Source: Hippophae tibetana (lineage: Eukaryota > Streptophyta > Magnoliopsida > Rosales > Elaeagnaceae). Taken from it: DNA of 64,000 bases. Positions 37,011 to 48,472 of the stretch are shown in pieces. The stretch is taken from contig CM072803.1 of the NCBI GenBank assembly GCA_037013495.1, forward strand, positions 13,596,001 through 13,660,000, read 5' to 3'. Below the pieces are notes generated by a model. It made no database searches, was not told the DNA's origin, and saw only the letters and a program-made list of their open reading frames with translations. How positions within the stretch are numbered: position 1 is the stretch's first letter; every line of letters starts with the position of its first letter. A program made the translations under genes and the position numbers.

Positions 37011-38609
37011 AAAATGCAGGGGCTTGGTGCTGAGATTACAAAGGACCTAATTCTTGCTAGCGTTAAGTTTGTGACATTGCATGAGGAGGGCACAATAGAG
37101 CTTTGGGAATTGTCCAGTAACTTTGTTTTTACAAAGAATGATGTTGGCAAGAATAGATCTCTTACTTATATTCAAAATATGCAAGAACTCAACAATGTTG
37201 TTTTGGTACAAACCAAGGCGAAAAAATTGACCAAGGAACAACTTTCTGATTTCAAGGTTGTTGTATTCACTGACATCAATTTTGAAAAATCCATTGAATA
37301 CAATGTCTATTGTATAACCATTAACCTCTTATTTCCTTAATTAAAACTATAGTTAGAGGCCTTTTTGGATCCGTGTTCTATGATTTTGGACCCAAGTTCA
37401 TAGTTGTTAATGTTGATAAAGATGATACTCAGAAGCTTATATCTATTGTTTGTAACATCAATGAAAGTCTAGGAGATGGAAGGCTAGATGATAATGAGAT
37501 AGAGAAGAGTAACCTCAACAGACAACTCTTATTCTTTGATTGGGATATTGGGCAAGCCAAATTGATAGTTGTTGCTTCAGTTGTTGCATTAATTAATCCT
37601 CATTTCAATATTGGGGCCCTACAAAATCAAGCTGGCCCAGAGATTGGGTATGTCTTGGATGATGCTTTCTGGGAGAATTTGAGTGTCATTGTCAATGCAC
37701 TCGACAATGTTAATTCTAGGCCATATGTTGATGAGAGAAGTCTATATTTTCAGAAACCACTTTTGGAGTTGGGAACTCTTGGTGCCAATTGTAACACTTC
37801 AATGGTCATTCCCCACCTTATAGAAAACTATAGAGCCTCTGGAGACCTACCGGAAAGACAAGCACTTATGTGCACTATGCATTCCTTTCCACACAATATT
37901 GACCATTTTTTGACATAGGTTTGGTCCAAGTTTGAAGGTTTCCTTGAGAAGACTCTTGTTGAAGTAAAGACATACCCTTTTAATCCAGTTAAAAAATGCT
38001 AGTGGAATGAGAAATGCTGGTGATGTACAACCAAGAGATAATTTGGAGCGTGTGCTTGAGTGCCTTGACAAAGAAAAATATGGAACATTTCAAGATTTCA
38101 TTACATGGACCCGCCTAAGGTTTGAAGATTATTTTACTAACTATGTGAAGCAATTTCTCTATGTCAACCTCAAGTATGTTGCTCCTAAACATTTCCCCCA
38201 ACCTTTGCAGTTCTCAATTGCTGACCTCGGTCACCTCCAATTTGTATTGGCTACAAAAATACTTCGAGCAGAAACATTTAGGATTCCAATTCCTAATTGG
38301 GTTATAAACCCAAAGAAATCAGCTCAAGTTATGGACAGAGTGATGATCCTAGAATTCCATCCCAATAAAGATGTAAAAATTATGACAGATGAAAAGGCTA
38401 CTAACCTAATGACTGCATCTACTAATGATGCAAAGATAATTGAGGAGCTGATCATAAAGTTAGATCTTTTCCGGCAAAGGTTTCCACCTTGTTTCAGGAT
38501 AAAACCAATCTAGTTTGAGAAGGATGATGATACCAACTACCATGTGGATATGATTGTTGGTCTTGCCAACATGAGGGCTAGGACTTACAACATACTTGAG
38601 GTTGACAAG
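37005..38609 (+). pseudogene. Ubiquitin-activating enzyme E1 (UBA1) fragment, part 2 of the chimera
   Basis: E1 activates ubiquitin with ATP and holds it on a catalytic cysteine. From 37013 the frame reads [18 protein letters not shown], continues through '[18 protein letters not shown]' and, after a frameshift and stop near 37312-37340, '[12 protein letters not shown]'. Several hundred E1 residues are then skipped before '[23 protein letters not shown]' -like text (37490-37560), '[30 protein letters not shown]', and the catalytic loop with [13 protein letters not shown] (Cys kept). Stops and a frameshift follow at 37916-38006, then FQDFITW.RLRFEDYF, LRAETFRIPIPNW and [12 protein letters not shown]. 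No introns. Clearly a decayed retrocopy fragment. Confidence 0.9.
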
Positions 38610-39006
38610 CCTATGATTGTAGTTAACTATAAGGGTGCAGAGAAGCAATTTGATGCGAAAGAGATCTCTTCCATGGTTCTCATTAAGATGCATAAGATTA
38701 TAGAGGCTTACCTTGGTGTTACAAAAAAATGATGTTGTTAGTGTTCATACATATTTCAATGACTCTTAGCATCAGACCACCAAGGATGTCGGTGTACTTA
38801 CTGGTCTTAACGTTATACATATCATTAATGAGGTAGCTACTGATGCCATTGCTTGTAGTTTGGACAAGAAAGCTACCAGTGTTGGAGAAAAGAATGTTTT
38901 GAATTTTGATTTTGAAGGTGAAGATTTTGACAATAGAATGGTGAACCACTTTGCTCAGGAGTGCAAGAGGAAGCCACATAGGAAAATGAATGGCCTTTTT
39001 ACTTGA
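38604..39006 (+). pseudogene. HSP70 fragment, part 3 of the chimera
   Basis: Cytosolic HSP70 is an ATP-driven chaperone. After the E1 text ...ILEVDK the frame becomes [20 protein letters not shown] and '[17 protein letters not shown]', part of the nucleotide-binding domain. A frameshift (near 38730) follows, then a YFNDS block, [13 protein letters not shown] (normally TKDAG..AGLNV), '[19 protein letters not shown]' and '[15 protein letters not shown]'. The phosphate-loop GGGTFDVSLL segment is deleted between FDF and EGEDF. It ends at TGA 39004-39006. Only 37 bases later the polypurine tract of an LTR element begins. Confidence 0.9.
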
Positions 39007-39042
39007 TCCTACCATGACTTCATCCTTGTAGATAAGGATTCT

Positions 39043-39057
39043 CAAAGGGGAGAGAAA
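39043..39057 (+). other. Polypurine tract of an LTR retrotransposon
   Basis: CAAAGGGGAGAGAAA lies immediately upstream of the TGATA terminus of the LTR at 39058, the normal position for the plus-strand primer of a retrotransposon. It places the chimeric pseudogene inside the internal region of that element. Confidence 0.7.
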
Positions 39058-39323
39058 TGATACGAATAGCCCGAGTAGCTTCTGCACAGTATTGGGCTGA
39101 TGGGGCTGAGTAGGATATGCACACGAAGTGAGAGGCCACTAGACAGTTAAAAGTGTCAAAGTTTGTTAGGAAATTTCCTTGCTATTTCTCTGTTTATGTA
39201 AGGCTATATAAAACCCCTATGAATTCAATAAAGACACATCAGAAATTATTATAATCAGCTCCTCTCTCTATTATTGTTGTTGTTGTTCTTCCTCTAGCTC
39301 TCTCTCTAAAATTATCCTTATCA
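39058..39323 (+). repeat. Short LTR (3' LTR) downstream of the chimera
   Basis: It starts TGATACG and ends CTTATCA, giving the 5-bp terminal inverted repeat TGATA/TATCA. Inside are a TATA-like GCTATATAAAAC (about 39212), a CAATAAAG poly(A)-like signal (about 39227) and a (TTG)n/CT-rich segment (39271-39310). About 266 bp long. A matching 5' LTR was not found in the window, so no target duplication can be tested. Confidence 0.65.
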
Positions 39324-40120
39324 AACTATTAGAAGAAAGCAACATTTTTTCTTTAAACTTCTGCACAAGTTCATGAATCCTTTTCATGTTACTACAGATA
39401 GAGGCTAGGATCACATCAAAATTCGACATCTTTTACAAAGTAATAAAGAAAAAAAAGAAAGAAAATTTACAATAAAGTACTTGGTATAAGGGAAAGATCA
39501 GGAAGTCGAGGGTAAAAGGAAATTGAGAGTTAGTAATTGATATGAAATTATACATTAAAGAAAATGAATTCAAAGCTTAGAATTTTGAAATGTGAAAAGA
39601 AAAGGATAATAAAAATTGATATAAAACAATCAATTACCACGTTGGAAGACTTGGATACCGAGGAAACTTTAAACCTAAAAAAACTCTAATTATCTATGGA
39701 AAAGTGTGAAGATATAAAATTCTTGGGAACTATTTATACAATAGGTAAAAATCCAACATTCTCCATAAAATTAACTATTGGTAAGTACTCCACTTCGAAG
39801 TAAATACAAAATAACATGGTAAGGAAGATAAAGCATTACATATATCACCCTGATACAACAATGATGGTTATTAAAATTGAGACCATTACTTATGGACTAT
39901 CTCTATGTCTTACATCTTTTTCATGTCAAGATGAAGTATCTTATGCATGTTTGAAACATTAGAAACTATTTTTCATAAGAACTTTGATGTAAGATAATTT
40001 TACTCTTTCACTTTAATGGTAGAATTAAGCTAAGAGAGGAGGAGGACTTATTATTTGGACATTAGCTTGGTTTCCATTTTCTTTGGTATGCATTCGTGTG
40101 ATATAGCCTGGTTATATGTA
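39324..40120. other. AT-rich spacer, nothing assigned
   Basis: No coding region or repeat unit is supported. It separates the LTR at 39323 from the subterminal sequence of a hAT-like element that begins near 40126. Confidence 0.4.
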
Positions 40121-42154
40121 GTCACTAGGGCTGAGTAAAATATCCTATCAATCCAAAAAACTTGATCGATTCCAAAAAAATGGATTGGTTTCAATCCAAA
40201 GTCAGATCGATTTGATTTGAATTTTAGCAATCCGATCGGATTCGCACTCGAATTAAAAATATTTAAATCTGTACAATCCAATCCAACCTCATATATTTAA
40301 TATATTATTTAAAATATATATAATAATATAATTATATATATATATATATAAATACAAATATCTTGGTATTATTTATCCAATTTATATATTATGGTGTACC
40401 ATTTCATATTAGATTAAGTCATTTTAAAAGTTTATACAATAAAAATCCCTCATAACCTTACACTACAAAACCCTAATCCAAAATCAAAATATATTTTTAA
40501 ACCCTATTTCTCTATCGATGGTGCAACATTTTCTCTCAAGCCATTCCATTTCTCAGCCCGACACCAGCTCTTGTCTCATTTCCTATCCCGATGCCAACCG
40601 TCGTTCATCATCCCTGACTTGTGAGCTCACTACCCTATCACTATTCCCAATTGTTGTTCTTCCTTGATTCATCCCTCTCAGTTTTCATCATCTTCCATGC
40701 CAAGCTCGTAAACTCTCTGTCATTGTTCCTCACTGTTTTGCAATAGAATGTTAGATTTGTTTGATTGTTTTCTTTTTTTGAATTTTGATTTCAGAATTCA
40801 TTTTCTCCAATGTTCAAATGCTCTGTTTCTTGATGTGCTATTGATATTGGTTCATAATGTTTTGGTTGCTCTATTTTTGGATTATTGTGAGTGGCCGAAT
40901 GGGTATGGTGCAACCGTGCAATAGAGTATTATGGGTCAGAAAACATTCTGCCATTTGGGAATTCTAAACACGATGCAACAAAGTGTTTTGGTTGCTTTTA
41001 ATTTCTATTTTTCTACTTAGATAACAAATACGGAGCAATAAATTTTCTATTTTAGGTTACCCTTATCAGAAAACTAAAACTAAGTATGTTCCTTTGTACC
41101 TAAACATGTTTGATTTCCTATTGAGGTTTTGTTTTTCAATATTTAAATCTTAGATGTTACTAGAAAACTTGGTTCTTGATGATCCTAATGATCAATTATT
41201 GAGAATTTTCTCATAGAGTGGATTTTAGTATTATCTATTATTGAGCTCTGAAACTTTATTGAACCATAAATGCAAAATTTGGGGAAAATAATTAGCTTAA
41301 TCAAAAAATGATTGCTTTGGTGATGTTGAAGGATGGTTTGAGACTTCGAGTCTTACAGGTATATCAGTTTGTAGTAGAGACCATTCTAGTTATTTATATT
41401 TTTTTCTTCAAATTTCCAATATTTTATTGAATCTTTATGCATTTAAAGAAAAAATGTTTAACTTTTAAATGATATAAATGGGTAGTTAGGATCTTCAAAA
41501 TTTAAAGATGTTAGACTTAGTACTAAACTTATGTCAAGGCAATATGCATTGACCTATAAGTCTTGCAGTGGAAAATGTTTTAATAGTCCTTGATTAATAT
41601 AGATCCCAACATTGAAATCAAAGTTTATATGGAAAAACCTGAAAATACTTGTTGCAAGAAACAAAGTTAATGCCATTTTTGGACCCAGTTACCAATGCCT
41701 ATGTCTTTTATACATATTTATCTTGCTATACACATTAGATACCTTACTTTGTAATGAGACTTGGTGTTTGTTCAATGTAGATGTGAGTAAGTTTGTGGAA
41801 ATTAAGGAGAAGTTTTAAATTAGCGAATGTAGAGAGAAAATGAAGGATTGTCTAGGTTACAAATATAATTGATTTTGTTTGGAAATGTTTTTTTGTTAAG
41901 GTCAAGAGTTTCTAGAACTGAACTTTGTGTAACATTAATTTTTCCCTAACATCTTAATGAATTATATTTTTTTTATATTTCAGTATCATTTGACGAAAAA
42001 TTTGTAACAATCGAAGAGTTAGCATAAACAAAATAATAGATTCTTCTTGAGTTACATCTAATTGAGCATGTTTCTTACCCTATGTTTTATTATTTATTTG
42101 AATGATTATATTATCTATTGCTAATGTTTAAACTTGTTTTCTATAACTATATAG

Positions 42155-42482
42155 ATGGCTTTAGATAAAGATAAGGATATATTTTACGTGACCAAGGAAG
42201 CAAATAAAGATGAAAGTGTAATACAACCAACTCAAGTAGAAGATTTTGTAAGTACTCCAATTACTGACCTTTGCATTGCTTCTAAAGAAGAAGGTAAAAA
42301 AGTTTCGTCTGGATCTAGTACTAAAGCAAGGACATATTTTAACATAGAAGGGATTGGGCAACATTGCAAAGCTATATGCAAATATTGTAAGAAATAATAG
42401 AAGTATGTGTCAAGAAAATATGGCACGTTACATTTGCTTGCACACATTGCCATTGGATGTGATAAGTTTCCCGGTAGAGTGT
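42155..42482 (+). pseudogene. hAT transposase N-terminal fragment with BED zinc finger
   Basis: A frame opens MALDKDKDIF and, after a serine/lysine linker, reads YFNIEGIGQHCKAICKYCKK. This is a BED-type finger (C-x2-C in AICKYCKK) whose partner H..C follows after a stop as THLLAHIAIGC-like text (42432-42460). In hAT transposases this DNA-binding finger precedes the conserved region found again at 44000. The frame is broken by stops right after CKK and cut by a solo LTR near 42483. 40560-42150 upstream may be its leader or intron; no gene was seen there. Confidence 0.6.
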
Positions 42483-43964
42483 TAATGACTCTTTGAAAGT
42501 AGTCATTAATACGTTTTTTTACTTAATATTTGTTTGTTTTATTTAATAAATAGTATTTTTGGGGTTAAAAATATTAAATTATAAAAATTTTAGTGAGAAG
42601 GGGTGAAAATATAATTTATTAAATATTTTAGGATGTTTTGGAATTTTTATGAATTTTTAGCGTAGGGCCAATCAAGATTTTCCATATAGTGCCACACAAG
42701 CAGAGAAGCTGACAGGGCAAGCCACACGGACACCACACTAGTAGTCAAAACCAATCAAAGATTACCACTTGTGAGGAGTGACACCTCCTCTTACCATGTG
42801 TCAGAACGACGTTCATCCTAACTTCATCCCATTTGGTTAATGCGCTCGCCACACACCGTGACCTAATTCGTTCAGCTGTTCCACATGTGCACCACATCAT
42901 CTGTTTCTGTAAATCACATTGTGCCAACTGGCGCTGACTTAGCAATCGTTGACCAGGACTAGTTTCCCATGCCACACATCACTCTCTAATTTTCCCATTG
43001 AATCTAGCGTGCCATGTGTCTGATTCTAATTGGATGGCGGTGTTAATTTTGTTTGTTTTGATCTTAACCCTTGATCTAAAGCTTATTTGACGATCTAGAT
43101 TCCACCTGAGCTATATTTAACCCCCTCTAATCACCCCATAAATCTTAACGATCCATCATTGGCATAATTTTGATCAATTTTTGGAGCTAAAGAGAGAGAA
43201 AAACATAGAAAAATTCAAAAGGATAAATAATTTTGGTGGATAATCAAGAGGAGAATAATATTACAATTCAAGAGATTGATTTTATTTCTTCTTCTACTCT
43301 TTTCTTTATCAATTTTTAAGTCTTTCTTTATGAAAAATATGAGTTTTTTGAACAAAATTATGTCTAGTTAATTTATTAATCTATGGGTCTTATGAACTCA
43401 ATTTTTACAATATGATGAGATAATATTTTACCCAAATTATGATTTCAATTTAATTATATTATTTAATCCAATTTTTATGTTATTAATTGTTTGACCAACA
43501 ATTTATTTATAGAGACAATTAAATAGATTTGAGATAATTATTTAATTATTTTTTATTAAATAATATGCATAGTTTCTAGGGAGAGATGTATAATTTTTAT
43601 GTATGTGATCCATAATTGATGAACTTAATGAGTAGTATGCAATTAATTGACATGAGAGTGTGATTATATTAATTACTATATGATGTATAGTTTACTTGAG
43701 ATTCACATGTTTAAAAAAATTGGAGGATTAAGTATTCCTAGATATTTTCTTAGTTACCAAATCTAATTTAATTAATTATTGTTATTTAGTATTAGTTATT
43801 TTAATTTTACTTCCTTAAAGTATAATAACACATAAAAAATTGATTTTTATTTTTTTGTTTTAAAAATTAGTTTATAATAAAATAATCTCCGTGGAAACGA
43901 TATTTTACTTGTTGCGATACATATACTTGTGTATTCATTGTACATATTTCGTGTGTTACGATCA
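42483..43964 (+). mobile_element. Solo LTR in the hAT transposase
   Basis: The inserted block of about 1.48 kb ends with text typical of LTR 3' ends (ctccgtggaaacgatatttta ... ACGATCA). Flanks are AGTGT (42478-42482) and AGTGC (43965-43969), a possible target duplication with one change. Hence the left end could be TAATGAC at 42483 or TGACTC at 42486. It is unrelated to the Athila LTRs. It has no primer site or coding region after it. The reverse-strand frame at 42745-42975 lies in this LTR and is not a gene. Confidence 0.55.
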
Positions 43965-44150
43965 AGTGCTTAAGAAACAAAATTTTTTAGCTTTCCCCTA
44001 GAAAGGAAGTCTCGTACCTCACACTTTTAATGCTGAAAGATATAGAGAAAAATTGATGATGATGATAATAAAAGATGAATTTCCATTTATTATCATAGAA
44101 GTTGAAGGATTTAGGGAGTTTTTTGAAGAGTTGTATCCTTTGGAGCTTTA
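43965..44150 (+). pseudogene. hAT transposase fragment downstream of the solo LTR
   Basis: The frame starting near 44020 reads FNAERYREKLMMMIIKDEFPF then IIIEVEGFREFFEEL, a strong match to the hAT transposase block usually seen as 'MII.DELPF..VE..GFR.F'. It ends at TAG 44150-44152. Together with the BED finger upstream it shows one transposase split by the LTR. The rest, including the dimerisation domain, is gone. Confidence 0.7.
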
Positions 44151-44720
44151 GAATCAGTTATATTACATAAAACTTTCAAATATATAGTTTGAATGTATAT
44201 AAATTTATTGGTTATTATATTATGTGAAAATTAACGTGTTTTACATATTATTGTGTTTATTAGTTCTAACTTTTCAATTTTTCATCATGCATATGTTCTA
44301 GATATATTGTTGGCTTAAACCTTAAATGACTATCTCAAGGAGTTCGTGTTATTATTACTATTTAAAGAGTGAAACTTTGTAGTGAACAACACTTTAAAAG
44401 TTTTACTTTATTATGATGTACTTTAAATTTTAATATTTTTAAACTTTTGGATCATTTTTGTTGAACTATTTTTAATCATGTTATCAATTATTGTTGAATT
44501 TATACAGAAAATATTTTTATTTTAAAATTTTCTTTTATTTTATGTAATTTTTCAATTTATATATTGAAATTATAATTTTGACCCTATTTAATCCGATCAA
44601 TTCAATCAGATTCGAATTCAAATTTTTTAGAATTGACATTTACATTAAATTGAATAATTCAGAATTTGCTTCGTATAAGATCGGATTTAGATTGTACCTT
44701 ATTCAAAATGTATCTTTTAT

Positions 44721-47586
44721 TTTCTTATTAGTCATATTTGTAACCTATGATGGAATAACACGTGTACCTTATTCACCCTATATATGCAATAAATATGATA
44801 TTGTCTACAAGAAAACCATCATTCATTTAACAAATATTGCTTCTCTTTGTTCTAGTTATGCATACAAACAAACACATTCCAATTCAACAAATAATATATA
44901 TATGTTTACACAAGAAATCTTTAAAAATAATATTTGTAAAAAATAAAAAAACAAAAAATGAAAATATTAAAGAATGTAAATAGGGTGAACTAGAAAATTA
45001 ATATAAAAAATCTATATATATATATAAATGATATTAAAAATAATTTCAGAGAAAGATATCCTTATATTTTAAATTAATCACATATCTACCCTTTATATTT
45101 TATTTTAATTTTTGAAAAAATTTAAGCTAATCATCTTAATTAAAATAAAAAGAAAAAAGACTTCCATAATATTAAGAAGTTTACTTTCTTAATACATATC
45201 TCATTTTTATTAATTAGAATATTTTTTTAATTTAAGGAGTTTAAATTACAATGTTTACCCTGTCTATTTTCATATGCATGTTCTAATTAATTAAAAAAAT
45301 TTATTGATAGAAATAATTAATAAATAAATTAGGATATTTATGATTATTTAGATATAAGATATTTGTGTGAATAAGTTAGAATTTCAAAAATTTAAATATT
45401 TGTTTGGATTTTATTTATTAAATAATTAGGTGTTTAATTTTTATATTTGCATTTTAAATTAGATTTATGATTGATTTTATTGTCAGAAAAACAAACATAT
45501 AATTTTCCATATTTTCTCCATATGAATTCCTCTAATTTTTCTCTCGACTATGTATCTCTCACTCCAAATTCTTCATATTTTCTCTCTAATTTTCTAATTT
45601 TTCAATAGATAACCTTAATTTTCTCTCTCTTCTTTTAACTAATTATATTCTTTTTTTCTATTCCACATGTAAGAACAAGATTCAATTTTCATTCCTAAAA
45701 AAAAATACACTGTCATATTGTGTCCTCTCAAATTCTTCTCCATCCCATTTCGAGTTTTTCATTCCTTTAAAATAACCGGGATTCTTTGATCCGATTCAAA
45801 AAAAAAAAAAAAAAAAAAAACAGATTTTGGGGAAAAAATAAAAGCTATATCGTGAAGCTTCCATAGCCACCACCATCATCATCGAACACCCACAACCACC
45901 CACGATCATAGAAACCTTCCCTAATACCACCACCAGAACCACTACCGTCTGCCCGATGTTCAACGTCGTTGGTACAACCTGTAGATAGGTTTGCGATATG
46001 ACATCGCACGGGGTGAAACATACGTCTGAAAGTTCCTCAGCATCGTCATGACTCTTGCTAGCTCCATAGACTTAGGATTTCTCTCATAACCAAGGCTGTA
46101 CCATCTTACCTATGGCATACAACAGCCTTCATCATCACCGGTTCTTTACATCGCCAAATGCAGGAACCACCACTGTCCCCAAGCCTACCACCATCGACCT
46201 TGCCCTGATGTGGGCTTCCTCCAGTAACCCATAAAGTTGTACGCCGCCAACTCCTCCACGATACAGAACTGACATCCTTCTTAGTGTTCATAACGCTTAG
46301 GAAAATAAGGAGAAAAATATTCTGGTACAATGGAGATTGCGTTGGGCTGTCACATGCTCAATAAGGCACCTAATTTCAGCCTATATTCAGAATGGAAAAT
46401 TCTAAAATCATTTCACATATATCTCCTTATACATAGCTTTCTTTTTATTTTTCTTAAGGTAGGGTTTACAAGTTTTTTTTAAATTTTTTTATAAGCATTA
46501 CAAAAATCATGATAATTTCTTAGTAATATTTTATTTATTTTTTATTTCTTATTACGTAAATGAACCTGATATTATTTACGTCGGATACTATTTAGCAACG
46601 TTATGCCTTTAGTATAGTAGTGGCTATAAAGAGAACCTTAGAAGTTATTTTACGTAGTAGCCTCTAGACTATGAAACCTACATAGTGGCTAACCATCCGA
46701 TCATATCAATATAAGAGCCAATGTTTTACTACAGATCACACGGTAAGAATCCTAGATCATAGTTTTGATCGTTTATAGTCTTTTTGTCAAATACAGCTCT
46801 ATTACCAAATAAGCGTTATATTATTTGGATTATAGTTGATCATATATTGAGTTTACTTCAACATTTTTTTGGGTTAAGTTCATTGTATAACCAACGATTT
46901 AATTCTTTTATTGTATTATTTTGATCTATATTTGATATGATTATGTCCAAGCTAGTTTATATATATATGAAATCTTCATAAAATTCTTTTACTAAACTAT
47001 ATTCTTTTACTTTTTTGAATAATCCTTGTAAAATTTCAATTACTTTTGATATTTCTATGCTAACAATGAAATTGTCTTTTTATAGATTTCTTAAAATGTA
47101 CCAAAGATGCCTTGTATATGATATCTTTTACATTTTCTTCTAATTTTTGTTTTTCTTTTGTTTTACTTCTATATAAATTAGTTCTTGATTTATTTTCTTG
47201 AGTATATTTCTCTTTCATATTTCATGTAGATTATTAGATGAGTGGTAAACAAATTAATAAACAATTAAGATTCTTAGTTCTTCACAATATGTAATTATAA
47301 TTAACATGATAAATATGAATCCATCTCGATCTTTCACTTTGTGATATCTCTTTCTTTTTCCTTAAGGTAACCCATCACCTAGATCCAATCATGTCCTTCT
47401 TGACTCATGATAATCTATAGTATCTGTAAGTTCCCTATGAGATTAGAGTGCAATAAGACGTTTTTGTTTAAGATTGACTTTTATTTATCATAATATTTTA
47501 TTATAACAAGAGTACTAAGAAATTTAAAAAAGTTTTAGTTACTTATTTCTAGATGAAAAATTACAAAATATAGAAAATATAAGAGC
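44721..47586. other. AT-rich region, nothing assigned
   Basis: No gene is supported. A 23-base poly(A) run lies at about 45798-45820. 45860-46340 is less AT-rich and contains CCACCACC/ATCATC-like words and a reverse frame of 74 codons (46106-46330) without recognisable domains. Words such as tagtagtggctataaag, acgtagtagcc and catagtggctaacc (46610-46700) hint at a repeat, but no unit could be defined. Confidence 0.35.
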
Positions 47587-47589
47587 TAA

Positions 47590-48469
47590 GGTGATGTTTG
47601 GTTGGAAGGAATGCAAAGGAATCAGAATTGACTCCTTTTATTTTGTGTGTTTGATTGGGTGGAATGGGGAGACGAAATGAAATCGATTACTAAATGAGAA
47701 GAAATCACAATTCCTTCTCCCTCCTTTAGGAATCATGATTCCATTTCCATCTAAATTTTTTTTTTCCAATTTTACCTCACTCCAAATATAACCCTAAACT
47801 CAAATCCCAAATCCCTAAACCAAAAACCCAAATCCCCAAACCCAAAACCCAAATCCTAAAACCCTAAACCCTAAACCCAAAATCCCAAAACCCTAAACCC
47901 AAAATCCCAAAACCCTAAACCTCAAATCCCTAAACCCTAAACCTCAAATCCTTAAACCCCAAATCCCAAATCCCTAAACCCTAAAACCTAAACCCTAAAA
48001 CCTAAATCTCAAAACCTAAATCCTAAATCCTAAACCCCAAATCCCTAAACCTTAAACCAGAAACCCCAAATTCCAAATCCTAAAACCCTAAACCATAACC
48101 CATAAATATAACCCTAAGCCCTAAATCCTAAATCCCAAATCCCAAACCTCAAAACCCTAAACCCTATTTAGAAAAATAATAATTTTAATAATATATTTCT
48201 TTTTAATTAAGTAATAATTATTTAGAAAAATAATGATTTCAATAATGTATTTTTTCTGACGAAAAAATAGTAATTAAATGACATTATTTGAACTTGACTG
48301 AATGTAGGGGTATTAAGATAATTTACAGCTTTTTCCATTCCATTCCAGTGGCAAACCAAACACTGTAATCATGATTCTGAGCTTGATTCCAGTGATCAAA
48401 CCAAACAACATTGTTTCCATTCCCATTCCTATTCTGATTCTGATTCCATTATGCGAACCAAACGCCACC
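47590..48469. mobile_element. Tourist/Harbinger-like MITE with telomere-like core
   Basis: The left end GGTGATGTTTGGTTGG and the right end (reverse complement GGTGGCGTTTGGTTCG) form terminal inverted repeats, flanked by the trinucleotide TAA on both sides (47587-47589 and 48470-48472). TAA target duplication is characteristic of PIF/Harbinger and Tourist elements. Subterminal arms (ggaatcagaattgactcc..., attctgattctgattcca...) are also inverted. At 880 bp it is long for a MITE, because of the repeat array at 47791-48166. No transposase is present. Confidence 0.8.
47791..48166 (+). repeat. Degenerate telomere-like array (CCCTAAA and variants)
   Basis: About 375 bases of CCCTAAAC, CCCAAATC, CCCTAAAAC and related 6-8 base units, with several exact CCCTAAA copies, the plant telomere repeat. 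It lies wholly inside the Tourist-like element, not at a chromosome end. Units are too mixed for a recent true telomere and look like a decayed or locally amplified minisatellite. Confidence 0.85.
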
Positions 48470-48472
48470 TAA

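Larger units (their letters stand above)
40126..44720 (+). mobile_element. hAT-family DNA transposon, decayed, interrupted by a solo LTR
   Basis: The left end (TAGGGCTGAGTAAAATATCC, about 40125) is followed by AATCC/GATC-rich subterminal text (caatccgatcggattcgcactcg, 40228-40250). The same motifs lie near the right end (aatccgatcaattcaatcag, 44590-44610) in reverse, typical of hAT elements. A transposase remnant with a BED finger and a downstream conserved block lies between. A right terminal repeat and 8-bp duplication were not found, so the right limit is approximate. A (TA)n run at 40331-40351 lies inside. Confidence 0.5.

Noticed and set aside
36600..37340. A functional 246-residue AAC-E1 fusion gene
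   Set aside because: Upstream in-frame TAG codons cut off the carrier start, parts of both proteins are deleted and the downstream frame is shifted and stopped; it is best read as a decayed retrocopy.
46106..46330. A 74-codon reverse frame in a less AT-rich stretch
   Set aside because: No recognised motif, no homologous neighbour and no clear codon bias; probably chance.
46560..46740. Possible CACTA-type subterminal repeats (ttacgtcgg, tagtagtggcta)
   Set aside because: Only short words recur, no terminal CACTA and no inverted ends were found.
47791..48166. A chromosome end or ancient telomere fusion
   Set aside because: The array is bounded on both sides by the arms of a TAA-flanked inverted-repeat element, so a mobile origin explains it better.
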